Of a stretch of DNA of 64,000 nucleotides, positions 53,860-62,918 are shown in pieces. The translations under genes were made by a program, and so were the position numbers. This DNA comes from Amycolatopsis sp. EV170708-02-1 (GTDB lineage: Bacteria > Actinomycetota > Actinomycetes > Mycobacteriales > Pseudonocardiaceae): assembly GCF_022479115.1 (NCBI RefSeq), contig NZ_CP092497.1, positions 5,828,001 through 5,892,000 on the forward strand, read 5' to 3'. Under the pieces are notes generated by a model. It was not told the DNA's origin, made no database searches, and saw nothing but the letters and a program-made list of their open reading frames with translations. The first letter of the stretch is position 1. Each line of letters starts with the position of its first letter.

Positions 53860-54831
53860 GTGCGCGCGATCCAGATTTCTTCCCTGGCAGGCCCGGACGC
53901 CGTGGAGCGGGTGGACATACCCGAACCGGAAGCGGCGGCGGACGAGATCACCATCGATGTGAAGGCTGTCGGGGTGAGCTTCGTGGACGCCCTGATGACC
54001 CGAGGCCAATACCAGGTGCGCCCTGAGCTGCCCTTCGTCCCCGGTGTCGAAGTGGCAGGTGTGGTCCGGTCCGCTCCCCCGGGCGCGACCGTGAAGGCAG
54101 GAGATCGCTGTGCCGCCTATGTGCCCAGCGGCGGATACGCGGAGGTCGTCGTCGCCAAACCGGCGACGACGTTCGCTCTGCCCGACGAGCTCTCGTTCGA
54201 GCAGGGTGCGGCGTTCGCGATGAACTTCCAGACCGTGCACTTCGCCCTCGTCCGCCGAGGTCGGCTCAAGGCCGGCGAACACGTGCTGATACACGGAGCC
54301 GCGGGCGGCGTCGGCACGGCTGCGATCCAGGTCGCGAAAGGGCTCGGCGCGGAGGTCACCGCGGTCGTGGACTCGACGGCCATGATGCCGGTCGCGGAAG
54401 CGGCCGGCGCGGACACCGTTGTGGTGGCGCAGGACGACTGGGCGGACGAGGTGCGCGCGACCGGTCCCATCGACGTCACGGTGGATCCGGTCGGCGGCGA
54501 CTACTTCGCCGATTCGATCCGGCTGCTGCGCCCCGAGGGGCGCCACCTGGTGATCGGCTTCGCGGCGGGCGGGATCCCCGAAATCGCGGTGAACCGTTTG
54601 CTGCTGAAGAACATCGAGGTCGTCGGCGTGTACTGGGGTGGCTTCGTCGAGCTCGACGACAGCATCGCCGCCACGTCCGCCGCGGAGCTGACCCGGCTCG
54701 CGCGGGAGGGATTCGTCCGTCCTGTGGTGGGCGCGGTCTATCCGCTGAACGACGCCACCAAGGCGCTGCAGGCCTTGGAGGACCGCACCGCTTCCGGGAA
54801 ACTCGTACTCAAGGTCGGTAGTATCGGCTAG
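53860..54831 (+). CDS. NAD(P)H:quinone oxidoreductase (zeta-crystallin-like MDR)
   Basis: This 323-residue protein starts at GTG 53860 with GGAGGAGCACC upstream; a longer frame has no family sequence. Zinc-free medium-chain reductase: N-terminal GroES-like part (VDIPEPEAAADEITIDVKAV, LPFVPGVEVAG) and Rossmann loop HGAAGGVGTAAIQVAKGLGA. The GGDYFADSIRLLRPEGRHLV region follows. It reduces quinones or enoyl compounds with NADPH. It lies upstream of the TetR regulator (68 bp) in the same direction. Confidence 0.85.
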   Translation: MRAIQISSLAGPDAVERVDIPEPEAAADEITIDVKAVGVSFVDALMTRGQYQVRPELPFVPGVEVAGVVRSAPPGATVKAGDRCAAYVPSGGYAEVVVAKPATTFALPDELSFEQGAAFAMNFQTVHFALVRRGRLKAGEHVLIHGAAGGVGTAAIQVAKGLGAEVTAVVDSTAMMPVAEAAGADTVVVAQDDWADEVRATGPIDVTVDPVGGDYFADSIRLLRPEGRHLVIGFAAGGIPEIAVNRLLLKNIEVVGVYWGGFVELDDSIAATSAAELTRLAREGFVRPVVGAVYPLNDATKALQALEDRTASGKLVLKVGSIG

Positions 54832-54899
54832 CCGCGTCGAGGCCGACGTCTCGCGTCCGGCCTGCCCCTGTCGTCGTCACATCAGCGAGGAACCGTCAC

Positions 54900-55520
54900 A
54901 TGGCTGCGAAGCCGAGCTTGTCACCGCGGCGATCGAATCGTGCGGGCGAGGACGCCAGGCAACGCATCATGGCGGCCGCGGTGCGACTGTTCGCCGAGAA
55001 CGGCTACCACGCCACGGGAATCGAGATGCTCTCCAGCGAGACACAGATCGGCCGTGGCGCGATGTACCACCACATCGGCAGCAAAGAGGCGCTGCTGTTC
55101 GAGATCTGTCATACGCGGATGTCCGATCTGCTGACCCGGTCCGGCCGGATCCTCGCCGTGGACGCAAGTTACGAGCAGCGGTTCCGTGAGTTGATGCGCT
55201 CGACCATGCGCAACCTCGCCGACCATGCGCTCGAATGGACGGTTTCGTTCCAGGAGTTCCGCGCGCTCACCGGGCAGCGGCGCGTGGTGGTCCAGGAGGC
55301 CCGGGACCGCTACGAGCGCATGGTCGCCGAACTACTCGAAGGCGGCGCCGAGGCCGGCGAATTCCGACGGCTGGATCCGTTGGTCACCAAGGGCATCCTC
55401 GGTCAGTACAACTATTCGTACGCCTGGATCCGGCCGCACGGGAAACGGACGCCCGAGGAGATCGCGGATCTGTTCACCGACACCCTGTTGCGAGGGGTGC
55501 TCGAGGATCCGATGCGATAA
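54900..55520 (+). CDS. TetR-family transcriptional regulator
   Basis: This 206-residue protein starts at ATG with GAGGAACC upstream. HTH: RIMAAAVRLFAENGYHATGI, then ETQIGRGAMYHHIGSKEALL. The C-terminal helical domain (RSTMRNLADHALEWTVSFQE, KGILGQYNYSYAWIRP) is like TetR_C of fatty-acid or acyl-CoA-responsive KstR2-type regulators. It probably represses the acyl-CoA cluster on both strands until a CoA ester or acid binds, through dyads at 56796, 56874 and perhaps 53761. Confidence 0.87.
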   Translation: MAAKPSLSPRRSNRAGEDARQRIMAAAVRLFAENGYHATGIEMLSSETQIGRGAMYHHIGSKEALLFEICHTRMSDLLTRSGRILAVDASYEQRFRELMRSTMRNLADHALEWTVSFQEFRALTGQRRVVVQEARDRYERMVAELLEGGAEAGEFRRLDPLVTKGILGQYNYSYAWIRPHGKRTPEEIADLFTDTLLRGVLEDPMR

Positions 55521-55524
55521 CGCC

Positions 55525-55557
55525 GATCGGGGGCCCGGTCGCCCCGGGCCCCCGATC
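55525..55557. terminator. Bidirectional hairpin terminator between convergent genes
   Basis: A 14-bp stem GATCGGGGGCCCGG/CCGGGCCCCCGATC with a five-base loop fills the 39 bp between the TetR stop and the stop of the alcohol dehydrogenase on the other strand. Confidence 0.82.
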
Positions 55558-55559
55558 CA

Positions 55560-56735
55560 TCACCAGACCGATTCCAGCAGTTCGGAGATGACCGTCTCGT
55601 CGACCGTGCGAGGCGATTCACGGACCACGATGTCCCCCAGTGCCGCGCGGGCCACACCGGGCATCTTCTCCCGGCCGACACCGAACTTCGAGACCCGTCG
55701 TGGCACGCCGAGCTCGTCGAGAATCCGCTCCAACCGGTCGGCGGCGGACAAGTCCTCGCCGTCTCCCTGGACCCTCGCCAGCGTCTGCGCCATGCGAGCC
55801 TGTTCCGCGGAGGTCACCGGCTCCAGGAAACGCATGACGTGCGGCAGCATGATGCACGAAGTCACCCCGTGGGGGATGCCGACGGCGCCGAGTTGGTGAC
55901 CGATGGCATGAGACAACCCGAGCGAGACGTTGTGCACTCCGATGATGGACATCCACGCCGCCCGCAGGCACGTGAGCGCGGCCTCGTGATCATGCGGATC
56001 GCGAACCGACCGGGGCAGGCTCTCGGCGAGCATCCCCAGCGCCCCATTGGCCAGCGCGGTGGTGAGAGGGTGCGCGTTCTTCGCGTATGCGGTCTCGACG
56101 GCGTGGTCCAAAGCGCGGACACCGGTGGTCGCCCACAGGTCGCGCGGTGTGTGGGCGCAGAACTCAGGATCGAGGAATACGACCCGGGGTGTGGCTTCGA
56201 GGTAGACGGTCAGATCCTTGGTGTCGCGGGAGGCGTCGACCGAGCCGGCGAAGCCGTCCCATTCGGCCGCCGACAGCGTCGTCGGTACAGCGAACACCGG
56301 CATCGGCGTCCCCGTCAGCGGTCGCTGACGGATCGTGCTCGGGTACTCGAACTCAAGATAGTTGCGAGCGAGGTCGGCGACGGAATCCGAGCCCTCGCAC
56401 AGCCCGATCGCGGCCAGTTTCGCGGCGTCGCAGGGCGAACCACCGCCCACGGCGACGAAGGCCTCCGCTTTCGCGGATCGCGCCTCCCGGATCAGCTCGA
56501 CGATCAGTTCGACCGGGTTGTGGGCCTTGACCCTGTCGAAGATCCCGACCACACGGTCCCCCAGATCGGCCGCCACCTCCTTGAACGCGGCACCGGACCC
56601 GACGGAGTTGCCGGTCACGAGGAACACCCGCCGGAGACCGCGGCGATCGAGTTCGGCGCCGATCTCACGCACGGCTCCGGCACCTTCGACAACCGTCTCG
56701 ACTCGGGGCATCTCGAAGCTTCCGCACTCAGGCAT
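55560..56735 (-). CDS. Iron-containing alcohol dehydrogenase family protein (maleylacetate-reductase-like)
   Basis: This 391-residue protein starts at ATG with GGAGGTAGCGAT upstream. Family III dehydrogenase: FVAVGGGSPCDAAKLAA (GGGSxxD nucleotide loop), metal-binding His in GVRALDHAVETAY and in LSHAIGHQLGAVGIPHG. VFAVPTTLSAAEWDGFAGS is the substrate-side strand. It may reduce maleylacetate or oxidise an alcohol intermediate. Its promoter lies next to the TetR dyad at 56796, divergent from the CoA ligase. Confidence 0.85.
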   Translation of the reverse strand: MPECGSFEMPRVETVVEGAGAVREIGAELDRRGLRRVFLVTGNSVGSGAAFKEVAADLGDRVVGIFDRVKAHNPVELIVELIREARSAKAEAFVAVGGGSPCDAAKLAAIGLCEGSDSVADLARNYLEFEYPSTIRQRPLTGTPMPVFAVPTTLSAAEWDGFAGSVDASRDTKDLTVYLEATPRVVFLDPEFCAHTPRDLWATTGVRALDHAVETAYAKNAHPLTTALANGALGMLAESLPRSVRDPHDHEAALTCLRAAWMSIIGVHNVSLGLSHAIGHQLGAVGIPHGVTSCIMLPHVMRFLEPVTSAEQARMAQTLARVQGDGEDLSAADRLERILDELGVPRRVSKFGVGREKMPGVARAALGDIVVRESPRTVDETVISELLESVW

Positions 56736-56795
56736 ATCGCTACCTCCAGGTTCCTCGCGTCATTGTGGGCGGCGCTCGCTACACGCCGCAGAACT

Positions 56796-56813
56796 GTACC
56801 GATCATTCGGTAC
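56796..56813. promoter_or_regulatory. TetR operator candidate 1
   Basis: Perfect dyad GTACCGA-TCAT-TCGGTAC, extended on the left to CTGTACCGA. It lies 61 bp upstream of the alcohol dehydrogenase start on the - strand and shares its sequence with the site at 56874. Confidence 0.7.
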
Positions 56814-56873
56814 TGAGTCCACGCCTGAAGTGACGAAGCCCGACACTTGACGGGCGGCAAAGGACATGAAACT

Positions 56874-56891
56874 GTACCGGTCGTTCAGTAA
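56874..56891. promoter_or_regulatory. TetR operator candidate 2 over the CoA-ligase promoter
   Basis: GTACCGG-TCGT-TCAGTAA is an imperfect copy of the dyad at 56796, with the same ACTGTACCGxTCxTTCxGTA string. A TTGACG at 56847-56852 could be the -35 box of the ligase gene, placing this site at the -10/+1 region. Confidence 0.65.
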
Positions 56892-56924
56892 ATTTACGCG
56901 CGGGTTCCGCGGAAGGAGCGTGCC

Positions 56925-58538
56925 GTGCCGACCGATCCGAGGATCCCCTCTCGTGAGGACGCTGTCCTGCGTTACGTGCTCGAACGCCGGGCCGCCGAGG
57001 AACCGGACAAGATTTTCGCGATCTTCGACGACGGGCCCACCTGGACGCGGAGCGATCTACTGCGGGAAGTCCGGCGAACGGCCGCCGCGCTGGAAGAACT
57101 CGGTGTTCGCCAGTTCGACAACGTGGTGTGCTGGCTGCCCAACGGTCCCGACATGGTCAGGTTCTGGTTCGCCCTCAACTACCTCGGTGCGGTATTCGTG
57201 CCGATCAACACCGCCTACCGCGGCGGTCTGCTGTCCCACGTCCTCGGCAACTCCGAGGCGAAGGTCATCATCGGGGACGCCGGCCTGTTGCCTCGCCTCG
57301 GCCAGATCGAGTCACGCGGCAGCCTTCGGCTCGCCGTCCAGGTCGGCGGCGTCGATCGGCTCGGCATCGACGGGATCGACGTACTGACCGCCGCGGAGCT
57401 CGACGGCGTGCGGGGCACGCCGTCGGAGCCGCCGGTTCCGGTCGAGCCCTGGCACACCCAGGCGATCCTCTACACGTCGGGCACAACCGGGCCTTCCAAG
57501 GGGGTGCTGACGTCCTATGTGCAGGCGTGGTCGGCCTTCGGCCCGGAGACGATGCCGATCATGACCGCCGACGACCGATTCCTGATCAACATGCCGGCTT
57601 TCCACGCCGGCGGGTCCACCTTGCTCTACGCGATGTTGCTCAACGGAGGCTCGGTGGCGGTCGTCGACCGATTCAGCGGGGAACGGTTCTGGCGGCAGAT
57701 TCGGGACAGCCGGAGCACGATGGTCTTCCTGCTCGGCGTGATGGCCAATTTCGTGAACCGGCGGCCGCCCGAGGACGACGATGCCGACAACCCGCTGGCG
57801 AAGGTGTTCATCGTGCCGCTCCTGGACGACATCGCCGCCTTCTCACGACGGTTCGGAGTCGACGTCTACACGATCTACAACATGACCGAGCTGTCCGCGC
57901 CGATCGTTTCGGGGCCGAACCCGGTCGAGAAAGGCACCTGCGGCAAGGTGCGGCGCGGGATGGAAGTCCGGCTGGTGGACGAGGCCGATCGCGAAGTGCC
58001 GATCGGTGAGACCGGAGAAATCGTCGTGCGCGCCGACACCCCATGGGCGCTGACGCACGGGTACTTCCGCATGCCCGAAGCGACCGCGCGGGCCTGGCGG
58101 AACGGCTGGTTCCACACCGGCGACACCGCGAGAAGGGATGCCGAGGGCAACTACTACTTCGCCGACCGGCTCAAAGACTCGATCCGCCGCCGCGGCGAGA
58201 ACATCTCGTCGATGGAGGTCGAAACGGAGATCATGGCGCATCCCCTGGTCCAAGAGGCGGCAGTGGTCGCCGTGCCCAGCGAGGTCTCCGAGGACGAGGT
58301 CATGGCCGTGATCGCACCCGTACCGGGCGCCCGGGTCGATCCGGTGGACCTCCTGCGTTTCCTCGAACCACGGATGGCGTACTACATGGTCCCCCGCTAT
58401 CTCCGCTTCGTCACGGAGCTGCCGAAGACACCGACGGCCAAGATCCAGAAGTCCGTCCTGCGCGAGGCGGCCGTCACCTCCGACACGTGGGACCGGGAAA
58501 CCGCCGGGATCAAGATCACGAGAGGCAACAGCGGATGA
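56925..58538 (+). CDS. Acyl-CoA ligase (crotonobetaine/carnitine-CoA-ligase-like)
   Basis: This 537-residue class I adenylate-forming enzyme has a GTG start with GGAAGGAGCGTGCC upstream. Motifs: ILYTSGTTGPSKGV (AMP/phosphate loop), YTIYNMTELSAPI, GWFHTGDTARRDAEGNYYFA, DRLKDSIRRRGENIS and the C-terminal catalytic Lys in KTPTAKIQKSVLR. It activates a carboxylic acid to its CoA thioester and is the likely entry step of the cluster. The stop overlaps the next start (ATGA). Under the TetR dyad at 56874. Confidence 0.88.
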   Translation: MPTDPRIPSREDAVLRYVLERRAAEEPDKIFAIFDDGPTWTRSDLLREVRRTAAALEELGVRQFDNVVCWLPNGPDMVRFWFALNYLGAVFVPINTAYRGGLLSHVLGNSEAKVIIGDAGLLPRLGQIESRGSLRLAVQVGGVDRLGIDGIDVLTAAELDGVRGTPSEPPVPVEPWHTQAILYTSGTTGPSKGVLTSYVQAWSAFGPETMPIMTADDRFLINMPAFHAGGSTLLYAMLLNGGSVAVVDRFSGERFWRQIRDSRSTMVFLLGVMANFVNRRPPEDDDADNPLAKVFIVPLLDDIAAFSRRFGVDVYTIYNMTELSAPIVSGPNPVEKGTCGKVRRGMEVRLVDEADREVPIGETGEIVVRADTPWALTHGYFRMPEATARAWRNGWFHTGDTARRDAEGNYYFADRLKDSIRRRGENISSMEVETEIMAHPLVQEAAVVAVPSEVSEDEVMAVIAPVPGARVDPVDLLRFLEPRMAYYMVPRYLRFVTELPKTPTAKIQKSVLREAAVTSDTWDRETAGIKITRGNSG

Positions 58539-59557
58539 AGGCAGTGGTCTACACCGAAACCGGCGGACCGGACGTGCTCCGGCTCGTGGACAGGGAGAAG
58601 CCTGCGGTACGGGCCGGCCAGGTGCGGGTCCGCGTGGTCGTCTCGGCGGTGAACCCGACCGATTGGCGCAGCCGTTCCGGACAGTCCTCGGGCATGAAGT
58701 TCACGGAGCAGGTTCCACACCAGGACGGTGCCGGCGTGGTCGACGCGGTGGGGGACGGCGTCAGCGGCTTCGTGCCAGGGCAACGGGTTTGGCTGTGGGA
58801 CGTCGCTTTCGGCCGCCCGTCAGGAACGGCGCAGGAATTCGTATCGGTGCCCGCTCGCCACGTACGGCCCTTGCCCGACACGGCGAGCTTCGACGTCGGC
58901 GCGTGTCTCGGCATCCCCGCTTTGACCGCGCACCGCACGCTCACCACCGCGGCCGACGGCCCCCGCCAGATCGCGCCCGGCACGTTCACCGGGAGAACCG
59001 TCCTTGTGCACGGTGGAGCCGGGGCGGTCGGCCACGCGGCCATCCAGCTCGCCGTCCGGGCGGGCGCGACGGTACTCACGACCGTCAGTAGCGCGGAAAA
59101 GGCCGACCTGGCCAGCTCAGCGGGTGCACACCACATCATCAACTACCGCACCGAAGACGTGGCCTCACGCGTGTTGTCCTTGGTGCGCCGAGGCGTCGAC
59201 CACATCGTGGAGGTAGACCTGCCGGCCAATCTCGACACCGACGTCCAAGTACTTGCCCAGAACGGCAACATCAATGTCTACACCTACGGAAGCGGCGCGC
59301 CGTCCGCGATCCCGACCCCGGCGATGCTGATGAAGAACGTGCAGCTCGATTTCACCTACACCTATACGACGCCCGCCGCCCACAAGGATTCCGCTCTGTC
59401 CGATGTGGACGCCGCCATCAAGGACGGCGCCCTCCGCGTCGGCACGGAACACGGGCTGCCCCTCCAACGCTACCCCCTGGGCGACACCGCTCAAGCACAC
59501 GCGGCCCTCGAACGCAACATCGTGGGAAAGGTACTCATCGACCTCACCGACGCATGA
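58535..59557 (+). CDS. NADPH:quinone reductase-like MDR protein
   Basis: This 340-residue protein starts at the ATG overlapping the ligase stop; a longer frame lies inside the ligase gene. Medium-chain reductase: YTETGGPDVLRLVDREKP, VSAVNPTDWRSRSG, Rossmann loop VHGGAGAVGHAAIQLA and NYRTEDVASRVLSLV. It lacks zinc-binding Cys clusters. Co-translated with the ligase, so it may reduce an enoyl-CoA or quinoid intermediate. Confidence 0.86.
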   Translation: MKAVVYTETGGPDVLRLVDREKPAVRAGQVRVRVVVSAVNPTDWRSRSGQSSGMKFTEQVPHQDGAGVVDAVGDGVSGFVPGQRVWLWDVAFGRPSGTAQEFVSVPARHVRPLPDTASFDVGACLGIPALTAHRTLTTAADGPRQIAPGTFTGRTVLVHGGAGAVGHAAIQLAVRAGATVLTTVSSAEKADLASSAGAHHIINYRTEDVASRVLSLVRRGVDHIVEVDLPANLDTDVQVLAQNGNINVYTYGSGAPSAIPTPAMLMKNVQLDFTYTYTTPAAHKDSALSDVDAAIKDGALRVGTEHGLPLQRYPLGDTAQAHAALERNIVGKVLIDLTDA

Positions 59558-59571
59558 GACCGGACCATAAT

Positions 59572-59604
59572 GGCACGGGCAGGCGCGTCGCACCGGCCCG
59601 TGCC
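59572..59604 (+). terminator. Hairpin terminator after the quinone-reductase gene
   Basis: A 9-bp stem GGCACGGGC/GCCCGTGCC encloses a 15-base loop, 14 bp after the stop codon. Confidence 0.65.
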
Positions 59605-60134
59605 AGTTGTGCCACCTGGTGTGGATGTCGGATCCATTCGAGCACGTCTTCGAGCGACGAAGGACGAGTTCGTCCCTGAGATTCCCCGGTTGTCAGGACA
59701 CCTTGGCGCTGCTACACCCAGATGATGGACTCGGGTTTGTGGAGTCGATGGCTTGTCGTCTGGAGGGCGCGCTGACCGTCGAAACGGCAACAGCTGGGAC
59801 CAGCCCATACAGCACGGCTCGAACTAAGGATGTGGCGCCGGTCGGGTTTCGTTCCCCGGCCGGGGTCACGCTCCGGAGGATCGTCCCCGGAAACATCGCC
59901 GACGTCATCACCTATCTTGCCGTCACTCACCCGGTTTCCTTCCTCGGTATCGAGGTCGGTCCCGACCCCGGTACCGAGGATCGGGAGCGGCAATACGAGC
60001 ATTGAGCGACAGCGGGTGGAGCGTATCTTGCCCAAGTGTTGTACATAAATACGGGGCTCTGTAAGGAAACCTCGTCACACGTGTTGACGAAGTGACCGCG
60101 CGGACATCTCAAATGTCCCAGCGAACGTTAGGCG
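59605..60134. other. Spacer before the prophage genes, no gene supported
   Basis: One + strand frame (59607-60005) is open for 132 codons but has no ribosome site and no recognisable sequence. The boundary between chromosome and prophage probably lies here; no clear attachment repeat was found. Confidence 0.4.
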
Positions 60135-60605
60135 GTGGTCGTCATGGGAAAGCGCGGCCCCGCAGGGAAACCGACCTCACTGCGCATCCTGCACGGTGAC
60201 CGCAAGGACCGGATCAACGACGCCGAGCCCGTGCCGCCTGCGGCGGAGATCGTGCCGCCGGAGTGGCTGTCGGAGAAGGGGAGGGCGATCTGGGCTCGGC
60301 TCGCGCCGAGCATGATCACCCGCAAAATCTTGACCGCGTGGGATGTCGACGCGTTCGGTGTGCTGTGTGAGGCGCTGGCCCGCTACACCGTGGCCACCGC
60401 GCTGGTGAATGGCTCGGCGCTGCTGGTTCCCGGTGGCGGCGGCTTGGTGCCGAATCCGGCATTGAAGGTGCAGGCCGATTCTGAGCGCACGTTCCTGACG
60501 TTCGCGGCGCGGTTCGGGCTGACGCCGTCGGACCGGCAGGCGATCAAGGCCGAGGTGAGCGCCGATGGCGGGACCTCGGGCGACGCGGGCCGCCTCCTCT
60601 CCTAA
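60135..60605 (+). CDS. Phage terminase small subunit (P27 family)
   Basis: This 156-residue protein (GTG at 60135 or ATG at 60144) has the P27 start GKRGPAGKPTSLRILHGDRKDR, then PPEWLSEKGRAIWARLAP and WDVDAFGVLCEALARYTVAT, ending with VQADSERTFLTFAARFGLTP. The small subunit recognises phage DNA and hands it to the large subunit. It overlaps the large-subunit gene by about 40 bp, as in intact phages. Confidence 0.88.
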   Translation: MVVMGKRGPAGKPTSLRILHGDRKDRINDAEPVPPAAEIVPPEWLSEKGRAIWARLAPSMITRKILTAWDVDAFGVLCEALARYTVATALVNGSALLVPGGGGLVPNPALKVQADSERTFLTFAARFGLTPSDRQAIKAEVSADGGTSGDAGRLLS

Positions 60606-62322
60606 ACCCCGTTCCCAAACGACCAAACCCAGTTCCCAGACCGGCACGCCGAAGCCTCCGCGGCTTCCGGTGTGCGGCTGGTCCTTCGACGGACGTGCCT
60701 GCCGTCAACGCGGCGACCACCTCTGTGCCCAGCGCGCCGATCATGCGCAGGCGTTCGCCGAAGAGATCTGCGTGCACACCAAAGACCGGTGGGCACGGAC
60801 ACCGTTCATCCTGGCCGACTGGCAGCGCGACGACATCGTCCGGCCGCTGTTCGGCGAGGTCCGGTGGGATCAGGAGTGGCAGACCTACGTCCGCCGCTAC
60901 CGGTCCGGCTGGATCGAACTCGCCCGCAAGAACGGCAAGTCCGAGCTGCTGGCGTTCGTCGCGCTGTACATGCTCGTCGGGGACGATGTCGAGTCCGCCG
61001 AGGTCTACGGCGCCGCCCGCGATAAGGACCAGGCACGGCTGGTGTTCAACGTCGCCGCCCGCATGGTCGCCCTTTCACCAGTGCTGTCCAAGCGGCTGCG
61101 GGTGGTCGAGCACGCCGCCCGGATCGAGGACGAGAAAGCCAACAGCGTCTATCAGGTTGTCGCGGCCGACGCGCGCTGGGCAACCTCGGCTCGAACCCGT
61201 CGTGCGTGATCTTCGACGAGGTCCTGACCCAGCCGAACGGTGAGCTGTGGGCCGCGCTGCGGACCGGCATGGACACCCGAGTGCAGCCGCTGCTGCTCGC
61301 CGCCACGGCGGCGGGCAACGACCCCACCTCGTTCGCCAAGTCCGAGCACGACGAGTGCGTGAAGATCGCCGAAGACCCGTCCCGCGCGCCGCACAGGTTC
61401 GTCTATCTGCGCAACCTTCCCGCCGACGCGGACCCGTGGGACGAGGCGAACTGGTACTACGCCAACCCCCGCCCTAGGTGACTCTCTGTCACTGGCCGCG
61501 CTGCGCGAAGAAGCGCTGGAAGCGCGTAACGATCCGGCGCGGGAGAACAGCTTCCGGCAGTACCGGCTGAATCAATGGGTGTCGCAGTCCACGCGCTGGA
61601 TGCCCATGCACCTCTACACCGCGTGCACCGGAACCGAGTTTCGCCGAACCCGCGCGGTTGCGGGAGCTGGTTGCTCGCCGGCCAGCGTGGGGCGGCCTGG
61701 ACCTCGCGGCCAAGCTGGACCTGACCGCCTGGTACCTGATCGTGCCGGACAGCATCGACGGCCACGTCTCGGCGCTACGGCGGTTCTGGCTGCCCGAGGC
61801 CGGTGTTGATTTCCTTGACGAGCACACCGATCACCGCGTCTCTCAGTGGGTCGATCAAGGGTGGATCAAGGGTGGATCATCACCACTCCCGGCGAGGTCA
61901 TCGACTACGAGGTGATCGAGGCCGACGTCGCCGCCGACTGCGCGGCGCTGCGGGTCGCCGATATCAACTACGACGAGTGGAGCGGCGAACCTGTCCGCCA
62001 GCGCCTCGAACGGGACACGCGGGTGCCCATGTACCCGGTGCCGCAGACGTTCCGCGGAATGACCCACGGCATGACCGAACTCATGACGCTCACCCGCTCC
62101 CGCTCATGGTCGCACCACGGCAACCCCGTGGCGGCCTTCTGCTTCGACTCGGCGGAAGTGCGCCATCCACCCGGAGAACCCGACCTCATCCGACCCGACA
62201 AACCCCTACGCGGGAAGACCGGCAAGCGCATCGACGCGGTACCCACCGCCGCTATGGCGGTCTCGGGCTGGCGGTTACGTGGTCAGAAGCCGAAGAAGTC
62301 TGGCGCGATGGTCGTAATGTGA
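60565..62322 (+). pseudogene. Phage terminase large subunit, multiply frameshifted
   Basis: The protein can be traced through five frames. The N-terminus has the Walker A-like WIELARKNGKSELLAFV and VYGAARDKDQARLVF. The Walker B block VIFDEVLTQPNGELWAA is in the next frame from about 61205. Then come EARNDPARENSFRQYRLNQW, and LVARRPAWGGLDLAAKLDLT with the nuclease Asp region. After an 11-bp duplication the end is TTPGEVIDYEVIEADVAADC ... GNPVAAFCFDSAEV. Shifts lie near 61190, 61480, 61640 and 61853. With this many lesions the packaging motor is dead and the prophage is cryptic. Confidence 0.8.
61853..61874 (+). repeat. 11-bp tandem duplication inside the terminase gene
   Basis: GATCAAGGGTG occurs twice in direct succession (61853-61863, 61864-61874), followed by GATCAT. 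Eleven is not a multiple of three, so this slippage event alone shifts the frame of the large subunit. Confidence 0.85.
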
Positions 62323-62324
62323 GG

Positions 62325-62627
62325 CTACGAATACACTTGAGATTCGACACCAGACAAACCTAGGTCCATTCTAAAGCAGATCTCCAATGCCTGGCGCCCA
62401 GTATATATTTCCTGTGCAACCTCGCTGATTTCCTCAACAGTTTGCTTCCTCTTGATTCTGGAATAGTGCTTATAGACAAGTCCGAGCAGTCGGTCCGCGG
62501 CATCTTCAGTCTCGCGGCTGCCAACTACTCGAATTCGCGAAACAAGCTTGCGTAGCCTAGCGGCACGTTCGTCCATGCTGTCTATCTCCTTGGAAAATTC
62601 CACATCAGTCGCGTCCATGACCTTCAA
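62325..62627 (-). CDS. Small cytoplasmic protein of unknown function (lower GC)
   Basis: About 100 residues, TTG at 62627 or ATG at 62618. Mainly helical and charged: SKEIDSMDERAARLRKLVSR, EDAADRLLGLVYKHYSRIKR, TVEEISEVAQEIYTGRQALE. Base composition is clearly lower in GC than the neighbours, with A/T third positions, so it came by transfer. The start overlaps the stop of the upstream membrane-protein gene. Both lie on the strand opposite to the phage structural genes, as accessory (moron) genes do. Confidence 0.65.
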   Translation of the reverse strand: MKVMDATDVEFSKEIDSMDERAARLRKLVSRIRVVGSRETEDAADRLLGLVYKHYSRIKRKQTVEEISEVAQEIYTGRQALEICFRMDLGLSGVESQVYS

Positions 62628-62893
62628 GGCCCCTCTAGCCAGACCATGAGGGCATCGTGCAGGTCTGAGTACGCTTCAACGCGGCGATCTCGCCAGTTCA
62701 TGCGAGACTCGTGACTAAGGTCTTGGCGCCTCTTGTCATCTTCCCTTTGCCAGCGCTCACGCTCTCTCGCCAGCTCCCGAGACCAACGTTTGTCGTCCCT
62801 TTTTGTTGTAATCCAGGCCGCGCCCAATGGTCCAATGAGTGCGATTCCAGCTAATAGCATCGATACCCAAAGCGGCGTCTGACTGTTCGGCAT
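62624..62893 (-). CDS. Small single-pass membrane protein, partner gene (lower GC)
   Basis: 89 residues from ATG 62893 (MPNSQTPLWVSML). One transmembrane helix at about 8-29 (WVSMLLAGIALIGPLGAAW), then a strongly charged coiled coil (TKRDDKRWSRELARERERWQ, REDDKRRQDLSHESRMNWRD) ending with VEAYSDLHDALMVWLEG. The form, helix then RERERW-type coil then a conserved tail, recurs in actinomycete accessory DNA. Lower GC than its surroundings. Overlaps the next small gene, so the two act as a pair; function unknown, possibly superinfection exclusion or defence. Confidence 0.68.
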   Translation of the reverse strand: MPNSQTPLWVSMLLAGIALIGPLGAAWITTKRDDKRWSRELARERERWQREDDKRRQDLSHESRMNWRDRRVEAYSDLHDALMVWLEGP

Positions 62894-62918
62894 GCATGAA
62901 TGATAGCCGTGGTTATGG

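Noticed and set aside
59607..60005. 132-codon frame upstream of the phage terminase
   Set aside because: No ribosome site, no domain, irregular composition.
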